A stretch of DNA of 6,434 nt from Bacteroidia bacterium (GTDB lineage: Bacteria > Bacteroidota > Bacteroidia > Bacteroidales > CAJPTX01). Both the position numbers and the translations under genes were made by a program. The stretch lies in the NCBI GenBank assembly GCA_905373625.1, contig CAJPTS010000113.1, positions 1 to 6,434 of the forward strand, given 5' to 3'. Positions 1 through 5,841 of the stretch are shown here, piece by piece. The notes under the pieces are model-generated. The model saw nothing but the letters and a program-made list of their open reading frames with translations. It was not told the origin of the DNA and ran no database searches. Position 1 is the first letter of the stretch. Every line of letters begins with the position of its first letter.

Positions 1-2
1 TC

Positions 3-128
3 AGTGTACTCGCACGCGGGATTCCTTTTGGAAATTCGGTCGAACAGACCGATGATACTACCATCTCGCTAGCTTTTGAGAAGCGAACTTTCATAAGAGC
101 AAATTCGCAAATTGTTGACCCCAGATAG
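3..128 (+). CDS. C-terminal end of an unidentified protein (partial)
   Basis: The third forward frame is open from the left edge to a TAG at 126-128, giving 41 codons, and stops 28 bases before the start of the TPR gene. The other two forward frames stop earlier, at 53-55 and 70-72. The peptide has an alternating stretch (TISLAFEKRTFIRA) that could be a beta strand, followed by a short polar tail ending VDPR. I do not recognise the family. The case for a real gene rests on the open frame, the same strand and the tight spacing to the next gene, which would fit an upstream operon member. Forty-one codons is too short to exclude a chance open frame. Confidence 0.45.
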   Translation, partial: SVLARGIPFGNSVEQTDDTTISLAFEKRTFIRANSQIVDPR

Positions 129-156
129 TAGTTTAGTGAAAGCGAAGGTTAATCTG

Positions 157-924
157 ATGAACCGTAATACTACGATCTTTTTTCGGACTAGAACGAGTCT
201 AATTGTGGCTTTAACGCTTGTGTTGATGCTCTGCGTAAATGAAACGCGTGCACAAGAGCTTTCTGATTTGCAATTGGCACAGCAAGCTTTTCTTGCAGAG
301 GACTTACGTGGCGCAAAAAAGTATTTTGAACGCGCATATAAGAAGGAGCCAACGGACACGATCGTACTCTTCGGCTTGGCTGAGACATACATTCGGATGC
401 AAAATCCTGCCGAGGCTGAGGACTTTATTACGAAAGTGTTAAAACAAAACCCTGACCTCGCGCCCTTGTATTTGAAACTCGGGATTGCCCGCAATATGCG
501 CCACAAATATAAGAAAGCCGAAGAGGCTTTTGCGCACGCTGATGAGTTATTGAGTAAAGACGACCCGCTCAGACAAACGCTTTATGTAAATTATGGCATA
601 GCTCTCATCGGGGTAGAACAACTAAAAGATGCGCTGACGTGGTTTGAAAAAGTACTGCTCATTAACCCGCGAAATGCCACTGCTTATAACTATCAAGGGG
701 CAACCTTGTATCGACTAGAGGAATACGATGCTGCCTTACGTGCGTTTAATTTATCGTTAGACATTGATCTCCAAAATCCCATTACTCTCTACAATCGCGC
801 TATGGTTTATACCAAAATGGAGGATTATAGCAATGCGTGCCTCGATTTTCATGCGGCGTGTAGAAAAGGGAATATCAATGCCTGCAAACAGATACTCGTG
901 ATCTGTAAACAAAAGCAACAATAA
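157..924 (+). CDS. Secreted tetratricopeptide-repeat protein
   Basis: This is a 255-residue protein with an N-terminal signal peptide: a basic stretch containing R10 and R12, a hydrophobic core around residues 14-27, and a likely cleavage near A32-Q33. It should therefore be periplasmic or envelope-located. From about residue 35 to 240 it is a run of roughly six helical TPR units. The clearest are ALIGVEQLKDALTWFEKVL (about 149-167) and the two that follow, with the usual small and aromatic residues (GATLYRLEEYDAALRAF, RAMVYTKMEDYSNACLDF). TPR arrays are protein-binding scaffolds, and the partner is unknown. The ATG at 157 is preferred because it begins the signal peptide and has a modest GAAGG at 144-148. 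A TTG at 112 would overlap the upstream gene. Four cysteines sit in the last 28 residues. The next gene is a membrane sensor 74 bases downstream, so the two may work together, which is inference. Confidence 0.88.
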   Translation: MNRNTTIFFRTRTSLIVALTLVLMLCVNETRAQELSDLQLAQQAFLAEDLRGAKKYFERAYKKEPTDTIVLFGLAETYIRMQNPAEAEDFITKVLKQNPDLAPLYLKLGIARNMRHKYKKAEEAFAHADELLSKDDPLRQTLYVNYGIALIGVEQLKDALTWFEKVLLINPRNATAYNYQGATLYRLEEYDAALRAFNLSLDIDLQNPITLYNRAMVYTKMEDYSNACLDFHAACRKGNINACKQILVICKQKQQ

Positions 925-985
925 CCAACCTATTTGAACGCTCTTCTTATTACAAGCTTTAATTGCGCTTTCTGTCTATCTGCTC

Positions 986-990
986 GGAGG
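986..990 (+). promoter_or_regulatory. Ribosome binding site deciding the sensor start
   Basis: GGAGG lies 8 bases before the ATG at 999. It is the strongest Shine-Dalgarno match in the window, where most other starts lack one, as is common in Bacteroidota. It supports the ATG at 999, where a good signal peptide begins directly, over the in-frame TTG at 963, which would add 12 residues ahead of that signal peptide. Confidence 0.7.
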
Positions 991-998
991 AATCATTC

Positions 999-2969
999 AT
1001 GCGTGCCATAATTCTAGCCTTATTGCTTTCATTTGCATTTTGTGTACAGGCACAGGAAGAGAGCGCACGCGCCTATCTGGACTTCTCGGAAAAGGAGTTC
1101 GATGCTGGTAGAGTCGTTACCTTGCGCGGGAAGGCAGAGTTCTATTGGAGCGAATTGCTTACGCCAAATGACTTCAGACGGGCACGTCACAATAAGCCTT
1201 TGCAGATCCCGCTTCCTGCCTCTTGGACGGAGCTTTATGTAGATGGAAGAGCATTGCCCGCTAACGGGTGTGCTACTTACCGATTTGCCGTCGTCGCGCC
1301 CAAAATCGAAAGAGGGAGCGAGTATGCTCTCTACATCCCTCAGCAGTACTCGAGTTACCGTCTCTGGATAAATGGAGAGGAGATGATCTCGGTCGGAAAA
1401 GTCGCTAATAATTCTTACGACGCCATTTCCAGTCCACGTCATGCTTTCGTTACCATTCCGACAAAAGCGCGCGCTAATGACACAATAGAATTTATAGTAC
1501 AAGTTGCAAACTATAATTTCCCTCAGTCGGGGTTAGTTACTCCTATAAGGTTCGGTACGCATGACGCGCTGACTAGTTATAGAATCCTGAATATTAACAT
1601 CAATGCGTTGACGATCGGAGCATTACTCCTGCTCGTCTTGGCAACTCTTATTTTGTACCGTGCGCGGCGCGAGGATCAAGCTCCTTTTTGGCTTGCCATT
1701 GCTGCCTTGTGTGCTGTTGTGCGTATTGCTTTAGGGGAATCTGATTTAATACTCTCGTGGTTACCTTGGCTCTCGTGGAGTTGGTATCATAAACTGCTCT
1801 ACCTCTCGGCAATTGGCGCTACGATGGCTCTTACATTATTTACTCATTGTCGCTATCGTAGGCGATTGAAAGACATATATGTGCACTGGATGATGGGCGC
1901 TGGTATAATCTTGTCGCTCTTTATCGCCTTTGTCCCTGTTGCCATATTTACGGCATTCCGTCTTCTAACCTATTTGTATGTAGTACTTCTACTAGTCTTG
2001 ATATTGGTACACATTTTTGCCTCCGTCTCGAGGGAGAATGGCACGTACGTCATAATGACAGGGACACTCACGTTGTGTGTATGTTTGGCGCTTGATGTCC
2101 TTCAGTATCCTTTTAACTTCGAGAGCTTTTTCCCCTATGTAACACTCGGTATTGCTATTTTGCTCCTTACATTAGCGTACGTGTTAATTACAGATCATAC
2201 AACGCTTGCACGTGCCAATGCGAAGTTTAGAAACCAAGCCAATGTTGTCAGATACGATTTTGAGACCAAAATTAAACAGTTGACCTTGGAAAATGAGCAA
2301 CAACAACGACGCTTTGCAACGGAACAGACCGAACAGAAGCAGCAAGTATGGGTGGATAGTGGCATTGCTATGCTTTCTACCCTGATGGCGCAAAATCAGA
2401 ACAATCTCAAACAGTTGTGCGAGCAGACGTTGGCCAGATTGACCAAATATATGCGTGTTAATGCTGCCATCCTTTATGTGGCGCGCATTGATATTGAGAC
2501 GCACTCCATGAAGCTTTATATGCAGGCTAACTTTGGGCTTACACTCGAGCAGATTGAGAAGTACACTGTACTAGACGAAGATCAGGGGCTCATCGGTGCT
2601 TGTTATCGCGATAATACGTTTCAACACATATCTAATCTACCCGAGGGCTTTATTAAAATATCCTCGGGGCTTGGCGAGTGTACGCCACCAGCACTCCTAC
2701 TTATGCCTTTACAAAGCACAGCGGGGGTGGTCGGCGTGCTAGAATTAGGACGCTTTGAAGATTTTCAAGAGTTCGAAGTTACATTCGTAAAGCGAATTGC
2801 CGTCATTCTGGCCAACAACCTCATCCATACAAAGAACAATGAGGACTATATTGTGGCGATGGAAAATCTGAATGACGAGATAAGAAAACTCGGTCAGCAA
2901 ATAGAAGATCAAGAGAATTACCGAGAACAATTAGAAGCTGAACTCGAAGAGTATAGGCGAGGACGTTAA
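999..2969 (+). CDS. 7TMR-DISM membrane sensor with GAF domain and coiled coils, no output domain
   Basis: This is a 656-residue membrane protein. A signal peptide covers residues 1-18 (cleavage near VQA-QE). A periplasmic domain of about 20-195 resembles the jelly-roll ligand-binding domains of 7TMR-DISM receptors; its segment YSSYRLWINGEEMISVGK is typical of these folds. Seven hydrophobic segments follow at about 200-221, 228-245, 265-283, 296-317, 319-342, 348-368 and 377-396. A charged, glutamine-rich coiled coil spans about 402-450. A GAF-like domain spans about 455-610, with GLIGACYRDNT (530-540) and GVVGVLELGRFEDF (576-589) as the familiar core strands. A second coiled coil covers about 612-654 and ends the protein. 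No histidine kinase, GGDEF or PP2C domain is present, although such sensors usually carry one after this point. It probably senses a periplasmic ligand and a cytoplasmic small molecule and signals through a separate partner; ligands and partner are unknown. Its stop is 4 bases before the next gene, indicating co-transcription. Confidence 0.85.
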   Translation: MRAIILALLLSFAFCVQAQEESARAYLDFSEKEFDAGRVVTLRGKAEFYWSELLTPNDFRRARHNKPLQIPLPASWTELYVDGRALPANGCATYRFAVVAPKIERGSEYALYIPQQYSSYRLWINGEEMISVGKVANNSYDAISSPRHAFVTIPTKARANDTIEFIVQVANYNFPQSGLVTPIRFGTHDALTSYRILNININALTIGALLLLVLATLILYRARREDQAPFWLAIAALCAVVRIALGESDLILSWLPWLSWSWYHKLLYLSAIGATMALTLFTHCRYRRRLKDIYVHWMMGAGIILSLFIAFVPVAIFTAFRLLTYLYVVLLLVLILVHIFASVSRENGTYVIMTGTLTLCVCLALDVLQYPFNFESFFPYVTLGIAILLLTLAYVLITDHTTLARANAKFRNQANVVRYDFETKIKQLTLENEQQQRRFATEQTEQKQQVWVDSGIAMLSTLMAQNQNNLKQLCEQTLARLTKYMRVNAAILYVARIDIETHSMKLYMQANFGLTLEQIEKYTVLDEDQGLIGACYRDNTFQHISNLPEGFIKISSGLGECTPPALLLMPLQSTAGVVGVLELGRFEDFQEFEVTFVKRIAVILANNLIHTKNNEDYIVAMENLNDEIRKLGQQIEDQENYREQLEAELEEYRRGR

Positions 2970-2973
2970 AAGT

Positions 2974-3252
2974 ATGTATATGAGAGCCGAAGACGCTAAA
3001 AAGTCAGCAACGAGACCACTTGTATTATTGCATGGTGTACGGCGCGTTGCCATGTCTAGTACCTTGGTACTTGTGCTGCTTGTTTCTTTTTCGCTTCTAA
3101 CGTCTGCTTGCGGGAGCACGCGCCCTACCAAACGTTCGGCTACGGGGCGAAAATACAAACCCTTAAAATGCCCCTGTAGAGAGGCATGGATTCCGCTTGA
3201 AACAGGGCAATTTACGAATCTGCAGTATGACGAATCTCTTGTAGCTGAATAG
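2974..3252 (+). CDS. Small putative lipoprotein, function unknown
   Basis: The frame encodes up to 92 residues. A strongly hydrophobic stretch (residues 30-42) leads to SLLTSACGS, a plausible but imperfect lipobox with the acylated cysteine at C46; position -3 is threonine rather than the usual leucine, valine or isoleucine. The mature part would be only 47 residues. It is basic at first (RPTKRSATGRKYKP), then holds KCPCREAW with cysteines C66 and C68, and ends in an acidic tail. The start is uncertain. ATG 2974 follows GAGGA (2959-2963) and sits 4 bases after the sensor stop, but gives a 29-residue N-region. TTG 3028 would give a compact basic signal peptide (HGVRRVAM...), while ATG 3052 would leave no positive charge ahead of the core. 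I do not recognise the family. The tight spacing on both sides (4 and 14 bases) places it in the same transcript as the sensor and gpsA. Confidence 0.65.
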   Translation: MYMRAEDAKKSATRPLVLLHGVRRVAMSSTLVLVLLVSFSLLTSACGSTRPTKRSATGRKYKPLKCPCREAWIPLETGQFTNLQYDESLVAE

Positions 3253-3266
3253 AAAATATTAGTGGT

Positions 3267-4253
3267 ATGAAAAGGATAGGCGTAATAGGTGGCGGGAGCT
3301 GGGCTACGGCAATTGTAAAAATTTTGTTGGAGAATTGCCCAGAAGTCCGTTGGTATGTTCGTAACATGCAAACGCGGGAGTCATTGCGCACGGAGGGCAT
3401 AAATCCTAATTATTTAAGCGATGTGCACTTTGATCCGCAACGTCTAAAGCTCTTCGAAGATATAAATGAGCTGGTTAGCAATTCCGAGATCCTTTTTATG
3501 GTTGTCCCCTCGGCTTTCTTGGCAGAATGGTTAAAACCGCTAACGGTCAGCCTTGCGAATTCTTTCGTCGTTACCTCAATAAAAGGAATAGTGCCCGAGC
3601 ATCATCGCACCCCATCAGAATATCTAAAGCAGCATTTTGGTGTTAGCTACTCGAAGATGGGGATTGTCAGTGGTCCCTGTCATGCAGAAGAAGTGGCGCT
3701 GGAGCGTCTCTCCTATCTTACCGTATGCTGTAAGGAAATAGAACAAGCACAATTCATCAGCAGTCTGCTCAAATCAGATTATATACGAACTGTAGTAGGA
3801 CAAGATATCTACGGTACAGAGTATAGTGCCATACTCAAAAATATATATGCCGTTGCGGCGGGCGTGTGTCATGGTATGGGTTTCGGAGATAACTTCCAAG
3901 CGGTTCTCATTAGCAATGCGCAGGATGAGATTACACGCTTCCTTAACCTTTCTTACCCTGCCGAACGTAATACCAACACCTCCGCATATTTAGGTGACCT
4001 GCTCGTAACCTGTTATTCGCAGTTCAGTCGTAACCGAACGTTTGGTACTATGATCGGAAAGGGGTATAGTGTGCGCTCGGCACAACTTGAAATGAAAATG
4101 GTAGCTGAAGGCTACTATGCTACTGCGGGAGTGCATGCCATCAATCAGGAGCATGGCATTAGTATGCCTATTGCCGAGGCTATGTACAAAATTCTCTACG
4201 AAGGGAAAAATGTACAAAGTGAGATGCGCACGTTGCTGGAACAGTTGTGTTAG
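3267..4253 (+). CDS. gpsA: NAD(P)H-dependent glycerol-3-phosphate dehydrogenase
   Basis: The product is a 328-residue cytoplasmic enzyme that reduces dihydroxyacetone phosphate to sn-glycerol-3-phosphate, the backbone precursor of phospholipids. Family motifs appear in order: the Rossmann nucleotide-binding loop GGGSWA (8-13), SIKG with K106, GPCHAEE (136-142), the catalytic lysine K191 in YSAILKNIYAVAAGV, GDLLVTC with D244, and SRNRTFG (254-260) with the substrate-contacting R255 and N256. Positions and length agree closely with the well-studied E. coli enzyme (about 339 residues), so it looks intact. Translation from ATG 3267 begins directly with the Rossmann strand KRIGVIGGG, leaving no room for another start. 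There is no clear Shine-Dalgarno sequence. It lies 14 bases after the lipoprotein gene and 75 before pgi. No promoter-like box is visible just upstream, so it is probably transcribed from farther up. Confidence 0.97.
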   Translation: MKRIGVIGGGSWATAIVKILLENCPEVRWYVRNMQTRESLRTEGINPNYLSDVHFDPQRLKLFEDINELVSNSEILFMVVPSAFLAEWLKPLTVSLANSFVVTSIKGIVPEHHRTPSEYLKQHFGVSYSKMGIVSGPCHAEEVALERLSYLTVCCKEIEQAQFISSLLKSDYIRTVVGQDIYGTEYSAILKNIYAVAAGVCHGMGFGDNFQAVLISNAQDEITRFLNLSYPAERNTNTSAYLGDLLVTCYSQFSRNRTFGTMIGKGYSVRSAQLEMKMVAEGYYATAGVHAINQEHGISMPIAEAMYKILYEGKNVQSEMRTLLEQLC

Positions 4254-4313
4254 CCCCCCTGTAAATATATTGGCGCAGGATGACGTATACCGACTCTCTC
4301 TAATCTCAACCCC

Positions 4314-4321
4314 TAATTTTG
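4314..4321 (+). promoter_or_regulatory. Candidate -7 promoter box for pgi
   Basis: TAATTTTG matches the Bacteroidota -7 consensus TAnnTTTG exactly and lies in the 75-base gpsA-pgi gap. No TTTG is seen at the expected -33 spacing (about 4290-4294 reads CGACT), so the match is incomplete. The G of the box is only 7 bases before the pgi ATG, so a transcript from here would have almost no 5' leader. A chance match is possible: the motif has six fixed positions and the gap is AT-rich. Confidence 0.4.
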
Positions 4322-4328
4322 TGTAGTA

Positions 4329-5621
4329 ATGACAGATACTGCGCTTCGTTTAGAATTTATGAGTCCGCTAGAAGGACGCTTACAAGAAGAATATGCCACA
4401 TTATTAGCAGCGGCGCGTCTACACTTAGAGCAAATACGTACCAAGCATTGTTTAGGTGCGGAGTTCTTAGGTTGGTATACGCTCCCCGATGAGATACAGG
4501 CACCGTACCTCGCGGAGTTGCATGCTTGTGCTCAAAAACTTGCAACGTATGATGCCGTTGTGGTTATTGGGATTGGCGGCTCTTACTTAGGAGCATTAGC
4601 GTTGGCTGAAGCGTTGGCAGATCAAAAAGCAGAAAAACATCCAGAGCTCATCTTTCTCGGGTTTACGCTTTGCGCTGACTATATGGCTTATCAATTAAGG
4701 CGTTTGAAAGAGAAAAATTATGCAGTGGTGGTTATTTCTAAATCTGGGACAACCACCGAACCTGCAATTGCCTTCCGTTATATACTCGCCGCCTTAAAAC
4801 AGAGCCGAGGCGGCTATGCGTCCGATCGCATAGTAGCCATTACGGATGCAAAACGCGGAACACTACATGATCTTGCTGTAAAAGAGGGCTTCCAGCGCCT
4901 TGTCATTCCAGACAACATCGGCGGACGCTATTCGGTGTTAACCCCCGTTGGACTGCTCCCGCTTGTCGTTGCTGGCTATAATATTGAGGAGCTTGTAGGG
5001 GGCGCAAAAGCGGCGTACGAGACGCTGCAAAATACTGATCCTACCAAGAATCTTGCCATGCAATATGCAGCGTGGCGAAATCTGTGGTATAAGCAGGGAC
5101 GACGCGTCGAAGTGCTTGCCATGTATTCGCCATACATGCGTAGCATAGGGGAATGGTATAAGCAGTTATACGGTGAAAGTGAAGGGAAAAATGGCGGAGG
5201 AGTATTCCCTACAACGGTTTGCAATACAACGGATTTGCACTCGCTCGGGCAGTTCTTCCAAGAAGGCTCTCCATTATTTTTCGAGACGCATCTTTTCTTT
5301 GATAACGCTAATCATAAACTCCACGTGGAGTCGCTTGACGGAGTAACAGATGGACTGGAATATTTAGTAGGAAAAGAACTGCACGAAATTAACCGTGCGG
5401 CAGCATTGGCTACAGCCGATGCGCACCAAGCAAATGCTATCCCTACGGCATTTATTTATCTACAGCAGCGCAAAGCATTTGAATTAGGCTATCTACTCTA
5501 TTTCTGCGAACTCAGCTGTGCATTAACGGTTCTATTACAAGGGAACAATCCTTTTGACCAACCTGGCGTCGAGCGCTATAAACAGAATATGTTCCACCTA
5601 TTAGGGAAGCCTGGTTTCTAA
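4329..5621 (+). CDS. pgi: Glucose-6-phosphate isomerase
   Basis: The product is a 430-residue cytoplasmic enzyme that interconverts glucose-6-phosphate and fructose-6-phosphate in glycolysis and gluconeogenesis. It belongs to the shorter bacterial PGI group, well below the roughly 550 residues of the E. coli type. Visible motifs are GIGGSYLG (81-88), the phosphate-binding SKSGTTTEP (137-145), family signature 1 DNIGGRYSVLTPVG (195-208) with R200, the loop GESEGKNGG with the likely catalytic base E283, TDLHSLGQ with the likely ring-opening H304, and family signature 2 ending FDQPGVERYK with K418. All expected active-site residues are present and both ends look complete. The ATG at 4329 has no Shine-Dalgarno sequence. 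It may be co-transcribed with gpsA, driven by the promoter-like box just upstream, or both. A weak terminator overlaps its stop codon. Confidence 0.97.
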   Translation: MTDTALRLEFMSPLEGRLQEEYATLLAAARLHLEQIRTKHCLGAEFLGWYTLPDEIQAPYLAELHACAQKLATYDAVVVIGIGGSYLGALALAEALADQKAEKHPELIFLGFTLCADYMAYQLRRLKEKNYAVVVISKSGTTTEPAIAFRYILAALKQSRGGYASDRIVAITDAKRGTLHDLAVKEGFQRLVIPDNIGGRYSVLTPVGLLPLVVAGYNIEELVGGAKAAYETLQNTDPTKNLAMQYAAWRNLWYKQGRRVEVLAMYSPYMRSIGEWYKQLYGESEGKNGGGVFPTTVCNTTDLHSLGQFFQEGSPLFFETHLFFDNANHKLHVESLDGVTDGLEYLVGKELHEINRAAALATADAHQANAIPTAFIYLQQRKAFELGYLLYFCELSCALTVLLQGNNPFDQPGVERYKQNMFHLLGKPGF

Positions 5622-5643
5622 TGCAAACTGGTTTTATTTTTCT
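5611..5643 (+). terminator. Weak intrinsic terminator at the end of pgi
   Basis: CTGGTTT (5611-5617) can pair with AAACTGG (5625-5631) around a 7-base loop. The stem has five Watson-Crick and two G-U pairs and is followed at once by TTTTATTTTTCT. The U-rich tract is convincing but the stem is weak. The stem begins inside the last pgi codons and the stop codon TAA (5619-5621) falls in the loop. Its position, just before a long intergenic gap, supports it as the end of the gpsA-pgi transcript. Confidence 0.45.
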
Positions 5644-5707
5644 GCACGCTCGTCATGAAAATTCCAAAAATAACAAACATCTATACGGAGGGCTTCGGTC
5701 TCGAATT

Positions 5708-5726
5708 TTATGCAGCCTCTGCATAA
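5708..5726. repeat. Perfect 8-bp inverted repeat
   Basis: TTATGCAG (5708-5715) and CTGCATAA (5719-5726) are exact reverse complements separated by CCT. No T-run follows, so it is not an ordinary intrinsic terminator. It sits about 61 bases before the candidate -7 box of the TamB-like gene. It could be an operator for a dimeric regulator, a cruciform or RNA hairpin, or chance. Confidence 0.6.
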
Positions 5727-5786
5727 CGCGTGTTACATTAGAGTAGTCATATAGTAGCTCCTATCCTTTACGAGAGAAACACCTTT

Positions 5787-5794
5787 TATTTTTG
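5787..5794 (+). promoter_or_regulatory. Candidate -7 promoter box for the TamB-like gene
   Basis: TATTTTTG matches the Bacteroidota -7 consensus TAnnTTTG exactly. Transcription would begin near 5800 and leave a 5' leader of about 40 bases before the ATG at 5842. No good TTTG is present at the -33 spacing; the closest is TTTA at 5767-5770, about 3 bases too near. A second, poorer arrangement would use TTTG 5791-5794 as -33 and TATTTAAC 5814-5821 as -7. Confidence 0.4.
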
Positions 5795-5841
5795 TAAGAC
5801 TGTTTTACTTATCTATTTAACAAATAACGCACTACAATTTT

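Larger units (their letters stand above)
5622..5841. other. Intergenic region between pgi and the TamB-like gene
   Basis: This 220-base gap is the longest in the window. It holds the terminator U-tract, a 23-codon open frame (5655-5726, ATG to TAA, no visible ribosome binding site), a perfect inverted repeat and a promoter-like box near its right end. The marked AT-richness of its last 60 bases fits a promoter region. No tRNA, riboswitch or repeat family was recognised here. Confidence 0.7.

Noticed and set aside
112..156. Upstream TTG start extending the TPR protein by 15 residues
   Set aside because: It would overlap the upstream open frame and put a non-hydrophobic extension ahead of a good signal peptide. 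ATG 157 fits better.
69..506. A 145-codon open frame on the minus strand
   Set aside because: It lies opposite the TPR gene, which has a clear signal peptide and repeat pattern. The minus-strand product shows no family pattern and is a shadow.
963..998. Upstream TTG start extending the sensor by 12 residues
   Set aside because: GGAGG at 986-990 is well placed for ATG 999, and the signal peptide begins there.
925..998. Possible promoter for the sensor in the TPR-sensor gap (TTTG 933-936, TAATTG 960-965)
   Set aside because: The spacing is 23 bases and the -7 box matches poorly, so it is not better than chance.
1029..1502. A 157-codon open frame on the minus strand
   Set aside because: It lies opposite the periplasmic domain of the sensor and has no recognisable signal or motif. 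It is a shadow.
2931..3371. A 146-codon open frame on the minus strand
   Set aside because: It spans the ends of the sensor and lipoprotein genes and the start of gpsA. The gpsA Rossmann motif on the + strand is certain, and the minus frame looks like low-information sequence.
4254..4270. Run of six C after the gpsA stop as a terminator or slippage site
   Set aside because: No stem pairs with it and no U-tract follows. It lies outside coding sequence, so phase variation of a gene is not supported.
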